From NCBI RefSeq assembly GCF_016405855.1, contig NZ_JAEFCA010000002.1, positions 629,031 through 693,030 on the forward strand: a DNA stretch of 64,000 nt, in the 5' to 3' direction. The stretch is from Flavobacterium sp. IB48 (lineage in GTDB: Bacteria; Bacteroidota; Bacteroidia; Flavobacteriales; Flavobacteriaceae). The notes under the pieces were generated by a model. The model worked only from the letters and a program-made list of their open reading frames with translations, made no database searches and was not told the DNA's origin. Of this stretch, positions 8,923 to 16,832 are shown piece by piece; the first letter of the stretch is position 1, and each line of letters begins with the position of its first letter. A program made the position numbers and the translations under genes.

Positions 8923-8990
8923 CAAGTTTTATGTTCACAAAACTTTGTTTAAATTATGTCCTAAATTTAAGCATTTTGTATTAAAGTTTA

Positions 8991-9229
8991 TTGTCGCAAA
9001 GACGCAAAGTTTTTATTTAACTGTGGCGAATTAATCTCGCAAAGTCGCAAAGACGCAAAGTTTTTTCTCATTTTATGTCATTTCGACGAAGGAGAAATCT
9101 CCGCGAGAAACTCCACAAAGATTAGATTTTAGGAACAGAGCTACTTACGGAGATTTCTCCTTCGTCGAAATGACAAATAATACGTTTATTCTCTATATAA
9201 AAAACTTTGCGTCTTTGCGACTTTGCGAG
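8991..9229. repeat. Nested inverted repeat: 30-bp outer arms around a 98-bp palindromic element
   Basis: The outer arms at 9036-9065 and 9200-9229 are perfect 30-bp inverted repeats built from GCAAAGTC/GCAAAGAC units of about 8 bp. A partial extra copy lies at 8994-9015. Inside them sits a second inverted repeat with 27-bp perfect arms (9077-9103 and 9148-9174, beginning GTCATTTCGACGAAGG). The inner element recurs at 49727-49824. Together with the palindrome at 8905, this block fills the 410-bp gap between czcB and the P-type ATPase gene. No coding sequence is supported here. Confidence 0.93.
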
Positions 9230-9294
9230 CAAATTCCACTCCAACAAAAAACTTAGTCCCTTAGTATCTTAGCAACTTAGCATCTTTAAAAAAA

Positions 9295-10557
9295 CTAGTG
9301 CGAATGCTCTCCTCCGCCCTTCATTGCCGAAAGTAGATAAAATGCACCTTTGGTCACAATCTTAGCGTTGGCCGGAATATCATTTACAAACTTAACTTCT
9401 GTAAAACCTAAATCCGTTGTTCCTGGAATAACCTCAACAGCTTTAAAATGCACTTCTTCTTCATGAGCTTCTTCTTTTTCCCCCTCTTTATGCTCGTGTT
9501 TTTCTGCGGCCTGAACATCTTCTTGAATAAAAACAAAGTATTTATCAGCATTTCTCACGACGGCATCTTTTGGTAATGCTGGAACTGTTGCATTTACAAT
9601 ATTAATATTTGCAGAAACGTACATTCCTGGAATCAATCCTTTCGCATCAGCGGGATCAATTTTGGCGTGTACGGCAACCGTTTTACTTTCGTTAGAAAAA
9701 GATTTATTGATTCCGAAAATCTTTCCTTTAATTGATTTATTGGATTGATTTGTTAACACAAAATCAATTACTTGACCAATCGAAATCGAACCTAAATCTT
9801 TCTCATAAACATTTAAATCCAAATGCATCTGACTGTTATCAACGACTTCAAAAAGCGAAACTCCTGTATTTGCAAAAGCGCCTTTCGCAATATTGATTTT
9901 TCCAACAAAACCGTTTATTGGCGAAAGAATTGGTACAACTGGTGTAGATCCTTTTATATTAACATGCAAAGCATCAAGTCTATTTTTTGCTGCCTGCGCG
10001 CGAGCTTTTTCGGCCGCTAATTTGGCTTTTACTTCCTGAAAAGTCTTTCTCGGATTCACATTTTCGTCACTCAACGTTTTCTGACGATTGTATTCTAACT
10101 GCAGATATTCTACATTCGCCACCGCCGATTGGTAATCTTCCTGCATTCCTATAACTTCCAGATTTTGAATGGTTGCCAAAACTTTTCCTTTGTTTACGAA
10201 TGTTCCCTCCAAAACAAAAATGTCTTTTACAGTTCCTCCAATCAAAGTCGAAACCTCAGCAGAATTTTGCGGAGGAACAGTTGTATAACCATTTGCTTTG
10301 ATGATTTTATTCAGATTTCTATCTTCTACAATTCCTGTTTCAATTCCTACTGTTTTGTATTGAGAAGCGGTTAAAGCAACTTCTGTAGTAGATTTTTCTT
10401 CTTCAGAAGTTTCTTCTACCTTTTTTTCATTGCATGCTGTTAAGGTAACCGCAAAGCACGCAAAGACAAAGCGCAAAGTACGCAAGGAAACTAAACTTTG
10501 TGCTCTTTGCGTAATCTTAGCGTTCTTTGCGGTTAAATTCATAAGTATATTTTTCAT
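9295..10557 (-). CDS. czcB: RND efflux periplasmic adaptor lipoprotein (CzcB/CusB type)
   Basis: The 420-residue product is a membrane-fusion protein: a lipoyl/barrel-sandwich hybrid starting at about residue 90, a helical hairpin with QSAVANVEYLQLEYNRQK, then beta-barrel and membrane-proximal domains. A His/Glu-rich insert (EKHEHKEGEKEEAHEEEVH) near 355-375 and a C-terminal GGGEHSH could bind metal. The signal is a lipoprotein type with LTAC, Cys42. Unusually, residues 8-38 are encoded by a palindromic repeat element, yet no later Met could supply a signal peptide, so translation through the repeat is required. It lies 2 bp after czcC and is the third gene of the CAB-ordered operon. Confidence 0.92.
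   Translation of the reverse strand: MKNILMNLTAKNAKITQRAQSLVSLRTLRFVFACFAVTLTACNEKKVEETSEEEKSTTEVALTASQYKTVGIETGIVEDRNLNKIIKANGYTTVPPQNSAEVSTLIGGTVKDIFVLEGTFVNKGKVLATIQNLEVIGMQEDYQSAVANVEYLQLEYNRQKTLSDENVNPRKTFQEVKAKLAAEKARAQAAKNRLDALHVNIKGSTPVVPILSPINGFVGKINIAKGAFANTGVSLFEVVDNSQMHLDLNVYEKDLGSISIGQVIDFVLTNQSNKSIKGKIFGINKSFSNESKTVAVHAKIDPADAKGLIPGMYVSANINIVNATVPALPKDAVVRNADKYFVFIQEDVQAAEKHEHKEGEKEEAHEEEVHFKAVEVIPGTTDLGFTEVKFVNDIPANAKIVTKGAFYLLSAMKGGGEHSH
10446..10535. repeat. Palindromic TAACCGCAAAG-type repeat inside the czcB signal-peptide region
   Basis: The left arm starts TAACCGCAAAGCACGCAAAG at 10446 and the right arm ends CGTTCTTTGCGGTTA at 10535; the two are imperfect inverted copies. 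It is the same family as the repeats at 11732-11865, 31664-31759 and 45206-45550, but here it lies wholly within a coding region. Confidence 0.88.
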
Positions 10558-10559
10558 GA

Positions 10560-11807
10560 TTAATTGTTTTTGATAGTTGGAAATTGAAGTTCGATAGCAC
10601 TTTGATTATAGCTGTGCGTTGCCTCTGCAAATTGTTTTTTAATATCAATTGCCTGATTTAAAAAACTGATATACGACCAATAACTCATGTCACCATTGGC
10701 ATAACTTTTTTGGGCAGTTTCAATAATTTGATTGGCGTATTGCGACCCTTCATTTTGGAAATAGGCTAAATTCTTCTGCTGTTTTTCAAAGTTGTTTTTC
10801 AATTCTTCTCTTTGCAGATTCAGTATCATTTTATTTTTGTCTAAAGCCAATTGTGACTGCGAAATACTGATTTCAGCCGCTTTTGCTTTAGTTGTATTAA
10901 CTCCTCCAAACAACGGAATTTGCAATCCTGCTGTAAAACCTTGAAACAAAGATTCTGTATTTATTGTCTGAGCAAAATATCCTAAACCTACTTTTGGCGT
11001 ACGCAAAGCTTTAAATGTTCCAGCTTCTTTTTGATAGACTGATATTTGCTGCTGATAAAAATCGGTCATTAAAGCTTCGGCTGTTGTGTTTTGCTGGTTT
11101 TCTATAAAAGTGTATTGCAAAGCCGTATTCTGGTCTGGGGCAATATTTTCATCTGTCTGAATGAAAAATTGCAATTGCTTCTGATAAATTGCTAAATCAT
11201 ATTCTAATTGCGCTTTCTGAGTTTCAATTTCTTTTACTTTAGCTTTAGCACTAATGACTTCTATATTTCCACTTTCTCCTGTTTTAAAACGCAGTTCGGC
11301 ATTTTTTAGAAATTTGGTATAAATATCATTCAATTCTGAATTGAGTTTCTGAATCGAAACGCCATACAAATATTGATAATATGCCAATGTCACTGCTTTT
11401 TCGATTTCATATGAAGACAAAGCTTTTCTTTTTTCGGCCAGTTTTGCCAGTTCTTCCTGTAATTGCCTATTGGCTTTTGTAATATTCCCTAACGGAAAAA
11501 ACTGTTGCACAGAAACGTTATGATCGTAATCTGCACTATTGAACTGACCGCCTTGATACTGCACTTGAAGCGGATCTGGCTGAAAAGCTGCTTTTTTAAG
11601 AACAGTTTGTTTTTCGATTTCTTTATCGGCAATTTTTAAATCGATGTTGTTTGATTTGGCGAGTTCTATTGCTTTTTCTAGACTTATAGGTTGCTGTGCA
11701 AATGTTGCTGTACTTGCCAATAGGAACGCGCTTAACCGCAAAGTTCGCAAAGGAAGCGCGAAGTTCGCAAAGATTATTTTTCTTAAATTATATAGTAACT
11801 TTTTCAT
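10560..11807 (-). CDS. czcC: Outer-membrane efflux channel, TolC family (CzcC type)
   Basis: The 415-residue protein carries two long coiled-coil repeats characteristic of outer-membrane efflux proteins: SLEKAIELAKSNNIDLKIA at the start of the mature chain and a second repeat from about residue 250 with LQIPLFGGVNTTKAKAAE. It would form the trimeric exit duct of the CzcCBA pump. The signal peptide appears to end at TFA-QQ (cleavage after residue 37). Part of it, about residues 12-25, is encoded by one arm of a palindromic repeat shared with the end of czcA. It lies 38 bp downstream of czcA and 2 bp upstream of czcB, so all three are co-transcribed. Confidence 0.92.
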   Translation of the reverse strand: MKKLLYNLRKIIFANFALPLRTLRLSAFLLASTATFAQQPISLEKAIELAKSNNIDLKIADKEIEKQTVLKKAAFQPDPLQVQYQGGQFNSADYDHNVSVQQFFPLGNITKANRQLQEELAKLAEKRKALSSYEIEKAVTLAYYQYLYGVSIQKLNSELNDIYTKFLKNAELRFKTGESGNIEVISAKAKVKEIETQKAQLEYDLAIYQKQLQFFIQTDENIAPDQNTALQYTFIENQQNTTAEALMTDFYQQQISVYQKEAGTFKALRTPKVGLGYFAQTINTESLFQGFTAGLQIPLFGGVNTTKAKAAEISISQSQLALDKNKMILNLQREELKNNFEKQQKNLAYFQNEGSQYANQIIETAQKSYANGDMSYWSYISFLNQAIDIKKQFAEATHSYNQSAIELQFPTIKNN

Positions 11808-11865
11808 TTTCTTTTAAATTTTTCTTTGTGTCCTTTCCGTAAACCTTAGCGCTCTTTGCGGTTAA
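11732..11865. repeat. Palindromic repeat spanning the czcA stop and the czcC start
   Basis: The left arm (11732-11772, TTAACCGCAAAGTTCGCAAAGG...) lies in the czcC signal-peptide codons. The right arm (about 11825-11865, ending GCTCTTTGCGGTTAA) encodes the last codons and the TAA stop of czcA. The two arms are imperfect inverted copies. Confidence 0.82.
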
Positions 11866-14800
11866 ATCTCTCCAACAATAAATACAAAATCGGTAAAACA
11901 ATTAAGGTTAATAAAGTTGCTGAGATTAATCCGCCGATTACTACGGTTGCCAAAGGTTTTTGCACCTCTGCTCCGCCACTTGTTGATAATGCCATTGGCA
12001 TGAATCCTAATGAAGCTACGGCTGCGGTCATTAAAACAGGACGCAAACGTGTTTTAGTGCCAATAATAATTCGTTGAAATGCATCCGAAATACCTTCAGA
12101 TTTTAATTGATTGAAATAGGAAATCAGTACAATTCCGTTTAAAACTGCGATTCCAAATAAAGCAATAAAACCAATTCCTGCCGAAATACTAAACGGCATT
12201 CCTCTCAGTGAAAGCGCAAAAACACCTCCGATAGCTGATAATGGAATCGCTGTAAAAATTAATAATGCTTGTTTTACACTTTTAAAAGTGAAATAAAGCA
12301 AAACTAAAATTAGTCCCAAAGCAATGGGTAAAGCGACAGAAAGTCTTTTTGAAGCTTCAATCAGATTTTCAAACTGTCCACCGTAAGTCACATAATAACC
12401 CGCAGGAAGTTTGAAACTTTTATCTAGTTTCGCCTGAATTTCTTCCACAACACTTTTAATATCTCTTCCACGAACGTTTAATCCAACAGTAATTCTTCGT
12501 TTTCCGTCTTCGCGGATAACCTGTACAGGGCCTTGCTCGTATTCAACTGAAGCAACTTGTGATAAAGGAACTTGTTGTCCACTCGGAAGCGGAATAAACA
12601 GATTGCTCACATCGGTAATATCGCCACGATTGTTTTCATCCATTCTTACGACAACATCAAATCTTTTGCTTTCGTCATAAATCTTTCCTGCAACTTCTCC
12701 CGCAAAAGACGAACGAATAATTTGGTTGATGTCTGAAATATTCAATCCGTAAAGAGCGATTTTATCATAATCGTATTTAATTGTAATTTGTGGCAGTCCT
12801 GTAACTTTATCGGCTTTTAAATCTCCTATTCCTTCAATTCCTTTTATTTTCGCTATTAATTCTGTTGCCTTAGCGTCTAGAATTTCCAAATCATCACCAA
12901 AAATCTTGATTGCAATATCAGATCGGCTTCCTGTCATTAATTCGTTAAAACGCATCTGAATTGGCTGAGAGATTTCGATATTTGCTCCTGGAATAATTTC
13001 CATTTCCTTTTTCATGGCGTTTGCCAATTCTTCCCAATTGTGGTATTTACCTTTCCATTCTTTTTTGTCTTTTAGAACAATAATCAAATCGCCGCTTTCA
13101 ATTGGCATTGGATCAGTTGGGATCTCACCGCTTCCTATTTTGGTTACGATGGTTTTGATTTCTGGGAATTTGGCTTTTAGAATCTGTTCGTATTTAGTAG
13201 TCGTTTCAACCATTTGTGTGAGTGAACTTCCTGTCATAATTGTAGCATTGATTGCTAAATCGCCTTCTTCGATTGTTGGAATAAATTCACCTCCCATATT
13301 TTGAAAAATGATAAACGCTAAAGCAAATAATGCAACGGCAATAGAAAGCACCACTTTTTTAAATTCTAGAGCTTTTTTTAATAATGGCGTATAACGGCTT
13401 TCTAACCAAGCAATCATTCGGTCGCTGAAGTTTTCTTTGTGTTCTGTCTTTTTGGAAAGAAACAAAGCACTCATCATCGGAATATAAGTCAACGAAAGGA
13501 TAAAAGCTCCAATAATCGCAAAACCAACCGTCATCGCCATTGGTTTAAACATTTTTCCTTCGGTTCCAATTAAAGCTAAGATTGGCAAATAAACTATAAG
13601 AATGATAATTTCACCAAAAGCGGCACTATTTCTAATTTTTGAAGCCGAATTATAGACTTCTTCGTCCATTTCTTCCTGCGTTAGTTCTTTTTTGTTTTTG
13701 AATTTCTGCAGATGGTGCATAGTGGCCTCGACGATAATGACGGCTCCGTCGACAATAATTCCGAAATCTATAGCACCAAGACTCATTAAATTTCCGCTTA
13801 CGCCAAAGGCATTCATGAGAATCACAGCAAACAACATTGCTAACGGAATAACCGAAGCAACGATTAATCCTGCACGAAGATTTCCTAAGAATAAAATCAA
13901 AACAAAAATCACGATTAATGCTCCTTCTAATAAATTCTTAGCAACGGTTTTTATAGAATTATCTACGAGTTTTCCTCTATCAATAAAAGCTTCGGCAACA
14001 ACTCCCTCGGGAAGACTTTTATTTATTTGCCCCATTTTTTCGTGAACACGATTTACAACAGCGCTAGAGTTTTCTCCTTTTAACATTAAAACCATTCCCG
14101 AAACGATTTCTCCTTTCCCGTCTTTTGTTGATGCTCCATAACGCAACGCAACGCCTTCGCGAACTTGCGCAACATTTCGAACCAAAACTGGCGAACCATT
14201 TCGGTTTTTTACGACAACATTTTCAAGGTCTTTTACGCCTTTTGCCATTCCGACACCACGAATAAAATAAGTGTATTGATCTTTTTCAATATAAGCGCCG
14301 CCTGTATTTTGATTGTTTTTTTCTAAAGCATCAAAAATTTCGGTAATTGTTACCCCCAAACTATTGAGCATATTGGGATTTACGGCTATTTCGAATTGTT
14401 TTAGTTTTCCGCCCCAAGTACTTACTTCCGCAACACCTTTAATTCCTTGCAATTGCGGAATAATAATCCAATCTTGAATGGTACGCAGTTCTACAGCGCT
14501 ATATTTGTTTTCGTAACCTTTTTTAGCGTAAACATCGTATTGATAAATCTCTCCTAAACCTGTAGAAATTGGTGCTAATTCGGGAGAATTTACATAATCT
14601 GGAATGTTTTCTTCGGCTTGTTTTAGACGCTGGAAAATTTGCTCGCGAGCCCAGTAAATATCGACATCGTCCTCAAAAACAACCGTTACAACCGATAATC
14701 CAAAACGGGAAATACTGCGAAGCTCTATCACATCTGGAACTGTTTTTACAGCTCTTTCTAATGGATATGTAATTAATTGTTCGACTTCCTGGCTTGCCAA

Positions 14801-14965
14801 TGTTGGCGCCGTTGTAATAATCTGAACTTGATTGTTGGTTACATCTGGTAATGCATCCAATGGTAATTTTTTAAGCGAATAGCTTCCCCAAGCAATTAGT
14901 GCAAGGGTAAATAATAGTATAACGAATTTGTTTCGTATACTAAACTGTATGATTTTATCTAACAT
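11846..14965 (-). CDS. czcA: Heavy-metal RND inner-membrane pump (CzcA/CusA family)
   Basis: At 1039 residues the protein has the full HME-RND length, with twelve membrane helices in two sets and two large periplasmic loops. Helix 4 contains DFGIIVDGAVIIVEA at about 398-412, with the conserved acidic residues that carry protons in this family. The N-terminus MLDKIIQFSIRNKFVILLFTLALIAWG and the TITEIFDALEKNNQNTGG segment are typical. It would export divalent (Zn/Co/Cd) or monovalent (Cu/Ag) cations by proton antiport together with CzcB and CzcC; the metal cannot be decided by eye. The last five residues and stop come from a repeat element. The 5' leader holds a compact three-way-junction candidate at 15004-15066. 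Confidence 0.94.
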   Translation of the reverse strand: MLDKIIQFSIRNKFVILLFTLALIAWGSYSLKKLPLDALPDVTNNQVQIITTAPTLASQEVEQLITYPLERAVKTVPDVIELRSISRFGLSVVTVVFEDDVDIYWAREQIFQRLKQAEENIPDYVNSPELAPISTGLGEIYQYDVYAKKGYENKYSAVELRTIQDWIIIPQLQGIKGVAEVSTWGGKLKQFEIAVNPNMLNSLGVTITEIFDALEKNNQNTGGAYIEKDQYTYFIRGVGMAKGVKDLENVVVKNRNGSPVLVRNVAQVREGVALRYGASTKDGKGEIVSGMVLMLKGENSSAVVNRVHEKMGQINKSLPEGVVAEAFIDRGKLVDNSIKTVAKNLLEGALIVIFVLILFLGNLRAGLIVASVIPLAMLFAVILMNAFGVSGNLMSLGAIDFGIIVDGAVIIVEATMHHLQKFKNKKELTQEEMDEEVYNSASKIRNSAAFGEIIILIVYLPILALIGTEGKMFKPMAMTVGFAIIGAFILSLTYIPMMSALFLSKKTEHKENFSDRMIAWLESRYTPLLKKALEFKKVVLSIAVALFALAFIIFQNMGGEFIPTIEEGDLAINATIMTGSSLTQMVETTTKYEQILKAKFPEIKTIVTKIGSGEIPTDPMPIESGDLIIVLKDKKEWKGKYHNWEELANAMKKEMEIIPGANIEISQPIQMRFNELMTGSRSDIAIKIFGDDLEILDAKATELIAKIKGIEGIGDLKADKVTGLPQITIKYDYDKIALYGLNISDINQIIRSSFAGEVAGKIYDESKRFDVVVRMDENNRGDITDVSNLFIPLPSGQQVPLSQVASVEYEQGPVQVIREDGKRRITVGLNVRGRDIKSVVEEIQAKLDKSFKLPAGYYVTYGGQFENLIEASKRLSVALPIALGLILVLLYFTFKSVKQALLIFTAIPLSAIGGVFALSLRGMPFSISAGIGFIALFGIAVLNGIVLISYFNQLKSEGISDAFQRIIIGTKTRLRPVLMTAAVASLGFMPMALSTSGGAEVQKPLATVVIGGLISATLLTLIVLPILYLLLERFNRKER

Positions 14966-15003
14966 TTGAATATATAATGACGTGAGAAATTAGACAATTA
15001 AAT

Positions 15004-15066
15004 TGCCTGTAAACGTGTGGAAAATCCACAACTCTCTCGCCCGTTTCGATTTTCATCGAACAGGCA
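15004..15066 (-). ncRNA. Candidate structured leader RNA (three-way junction) upstream of czcA
   Basis: On the minus strand the 63 nt can fold into P1 (TGCCTGT with ACAGGCA, 7 bp), P2 (TTCGAT / ATCGAA closed by a GAAA tetraloop) and P3 (TGTGGA / TCCACA, TTT loop). P1 and P2 compete for one base. The element starts 6 nt after the preceding stop codon and ends 38 nt before the czcA start. I match it to no known riboswitch or ribozyme class. Base pairing is seen directly; a regulatory role is inference. Confidence 0.45.
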
Positions 15067-15072
15067 TAATCA

Positions 15073-15396
15073 TTATGCTATTTGAGGGGGTTGCCAAATA
15101 CTTCCGTAGAAATTGGAAATAAAAACAGAATTATAACTTGGTAAAGCTATTGAAATTTGATTGTAAGTTTTAGGAAATTCAAAAGTTACAGCAGAATGGT
15201 AACTTAAAACCTGTGCACCGCAACAGTTACAGACGCAAAATGGAGAACATAAATCATTTGCTTTATCATGCGAATGATTATCTTCTGAAGTAAACTGAGC
15301 TGTTTTATGCATGGCGCTGTTTACTTCCATATCCGCACATGGCATATTAGATAATGCCATTAGGTAAATTGATAATATGATTGTTATCCATTTCAC
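15073..15396 (-). CDS. Small exported Cys-rich protein, DUF6660-like
   Basis: The 107-residue protein begins with a hydrophobic signal segment (MKWITIILSIYLMALSNMPC). It has a His-rich stretch SEDNHSHDK followed by DLCSPFCVCNCCG, a dense Cys cluster likely to bind metal. This layout resembles small DUF6660 proteins found beside CusA/CzcA pumps in Flavobacteria; the family name is from memory. It is the first gene of the efflux operon and lies 107 bp ahead of czcA. A role as periplasmic metal chaperone or sensor is a reasonable inference from the His and Cys clusters and the context. Confidence 0.7.
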   Translation of the reverse strand: MKWITIILSIYLMALSNMPCADMEVNSAMHKTAQFTSEDNHSHDKANDLCSPFCVCNCCGAQVLSYHSAVTFEFPKTYNQISIALPSYNSVFISNFYGSIWQPPQIA

Positions 15397-15698
15397 AGCT
15401 GTAAAAGTACAATTTATTTTTATTTTTTTTTCAGTTAATTAAAATTGATGATAGTAAAAATAAAATGCTAGTTAATGACCTGACAATTATTTCAATAGAT
15501 TTTTTATTTTCTTTAAAAACTTTGTTGGAGGTAAGAAAATTTCGTTAACTTTAACAATAATTAACAATTCTTTAAGTCCCTCATTTTAACCTTTAAAAAC
15601 ACTTTTTCTATACGCCAAAAAAAATAAGCAGAGATTTCTTTACACCCATTAGTACAATTTATTTTTCGCAGTTTAATTAATTTTTAATACTCTAATCA
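15397..15698. other. Divergent intergenic region with a duplicated 16-bp sequence
   Basis: This 302-bp gap separates the metal-efflux operon from the outer-membrane protein pair. AGTACAATTTATTTTT occurs at 15406-15421, just ahead of the efflux operon, and again at 15651-15666 ahead of the other operon, each followed by a CAGT(T)TAATTAA stretch. No exact TAnnTTTG element was found; TACTTTTA on the minus strand at about 15403-15410 is a weak candidate. No coding sequence was seen. Confidence 0.6.
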
Positions 15699-16820
15699 AT
15701 GAAATGTAAGACACTAATATCAGCCTCTTTATTATTTTTCAGCATACAGATTTTTGGACAAGTTTATACCGACAAAATTGTTGGAAAAAAAAATGAAGAT
15801 TTAAAAGACAGTCTTAAAGTAGAAAAATACCCCTACGCTCTTCCTATCTGGGGCGAAAAAGTAGCCCAAAAAGGCTATAAACTTCCTTACTCCGCTGGAG
15901 TATCTGTAAATTATTTTTGGCAAACCTCTGATATAATTATCAATAATTTAAATGTTGGTTTTAATAATGGGCCTCAGTATAATTTGGATGAGATCGTTCG
16001 TTTTGACAAATCTTATGTTGAAGCTGGAGCGCTTACTATTCGTCCAGATATATGGCTACTTCCTTTTTTAAATATCTATGGCATCTTTGGAAAAGCCAAT
16101 ACTTCAACAAACATCAATGCCGGAATTTACGTTCCGGATGCTGATAATAACTGGTCAGAAGTTGCTCATTTTAATACAAAAGCAAACTTTAATGCTACAA
16201 CTTTCGGTATTGGTATGACTCCCACAATTGGTATTGGCGGAGGCTGGTTTGCACTTGATATGAATATGGCTTGGACCGACATAAGTTCGCTTGATAAACC
16301 TGCTTTCTCTTATATCTTCGGTCCACGATTTGGTAAGACTTTTAAATTCAATAAACCAGATACAAATATAGCAGTTTGGGTCGGAGGTTTTAGAGTACAC
16401 ATTTCTGGAGATACTAATGGAAATTTGCCATTGTCTAATTTTATTGATCTTACCGGTGCGCAGGCTAAAGTGGATAGCGGTCTTCAAAAAGTATCCGAAA
16501 ACCAAACAAAAGTAGATAACTGGTGGGATGGCTTGACTCCAGCTGAACAAAAAAATCCAGTTAATATTGCCAAGCACAACACGGCAGACAGAGCTTTAGA
16601 CAGAGCGGGGACAATTCTTGCAACTCTGGATGGAGCATTGAGTACGGCCGAAAGCTCGTCTGTTCAATATTCGCTTCAAAAAAGGCCTAAAGACATGTGG
16701 AACTTTATTGTTGGATCGCAGTATCAATTCAGCAGACATATTATGTTTCGTGCAGAATGCGGTTTCTTAGGCTCACGTACACAAGTTCTGGGCAGTCTTC
16801 AGTATCGTTTTGGACTTTAA
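15699..16820 (+). CDS. Outer-membrane beta-barrel protein of unknown function
   Basis: The 373-residue product has a signal peptide (ending IQIFGQ) and many alternating amphipathic strands, with a C-terminal aromatic strand LGSLQYRFGL that fits outer-membrane assembly by BAM. Gly-rich strands (FGIGMTPTIGIGGGWFALDMNMAW) and ICIWGG-like porin features suggest a transmembrane barrel. A helical stretch of about 70 residues (around 250-320, with AKVDSGLQKVSENQTKVDNWWDGL) interrupts the barrel and could be a periplasmic plug or cap. I do not recognise the family. It is followed after 12 bp by a second barrel gene, so the two are probably co-transcribed and may work together. Confidence 0.75.
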   Translation: MKCKTLISASLLFFSIQIFGQVYTDKIVGKKNEDLKDSLKVEKYPYALPIWGEKVAQKGYKLPYSAGVSVNYFWQTSDIIINNLNVGFNNGPQYNLDEIVRFDKSYVEAGALTIRPDIWLLPFLNIYGIFGKANTSTNINAGIYVPDADNNWSEVAHFNTKANFNATTFGIGMTPTIGIGGGWFALDMNMAWTDISSLDKPAFSYIFGPRFGKTFKFNKPDTNIAVWVGGFRVHISGDTNGNLPLSNFIDLTGAQAKVDSGLQKVSENQTKVDNWWDGLTPAEQKNPVNIAKHNTADRALDRAGTILATLDGALSTAESSSVQYSLQKRPKDMWNFIVGSQYQFSRHIMFRAECGFLGSRTQVLGSLQYRFGL

Positions 16821-16832
16821 TTCGGAAATCAT

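Noticed and set aside
8885..8938. N-terminal extension of the P-type ATPase by 18 codons
   Set aside because: The extra codons translate the 18-bp intergenic palindrome; the start at 8884 begins the charged, His-rich region expected.
8756..9034. Plus-strand reading frame of 92 codons antisense to the ATPase start
   Set aside because: It is a shadow of the His-rich ATPase N-terminus running on into repeat DNA; composition is not protein-like.
15004..15066. Hammerhead ribozyme or NiCo riboswitch
   Set aside because: The strand contains CGAAAC but no CUGAUGA core, and the conserved NiCo core was not recognised, so neither class is claimed.
16155..16577. Minus-strand frame of 140 codons
   Set aside because: It is antisense to the outer-membrane protein gene, which has a signal peptide and barrel strands; the antisense product is Cys/Ile/Trp-rich without any recognisable family.
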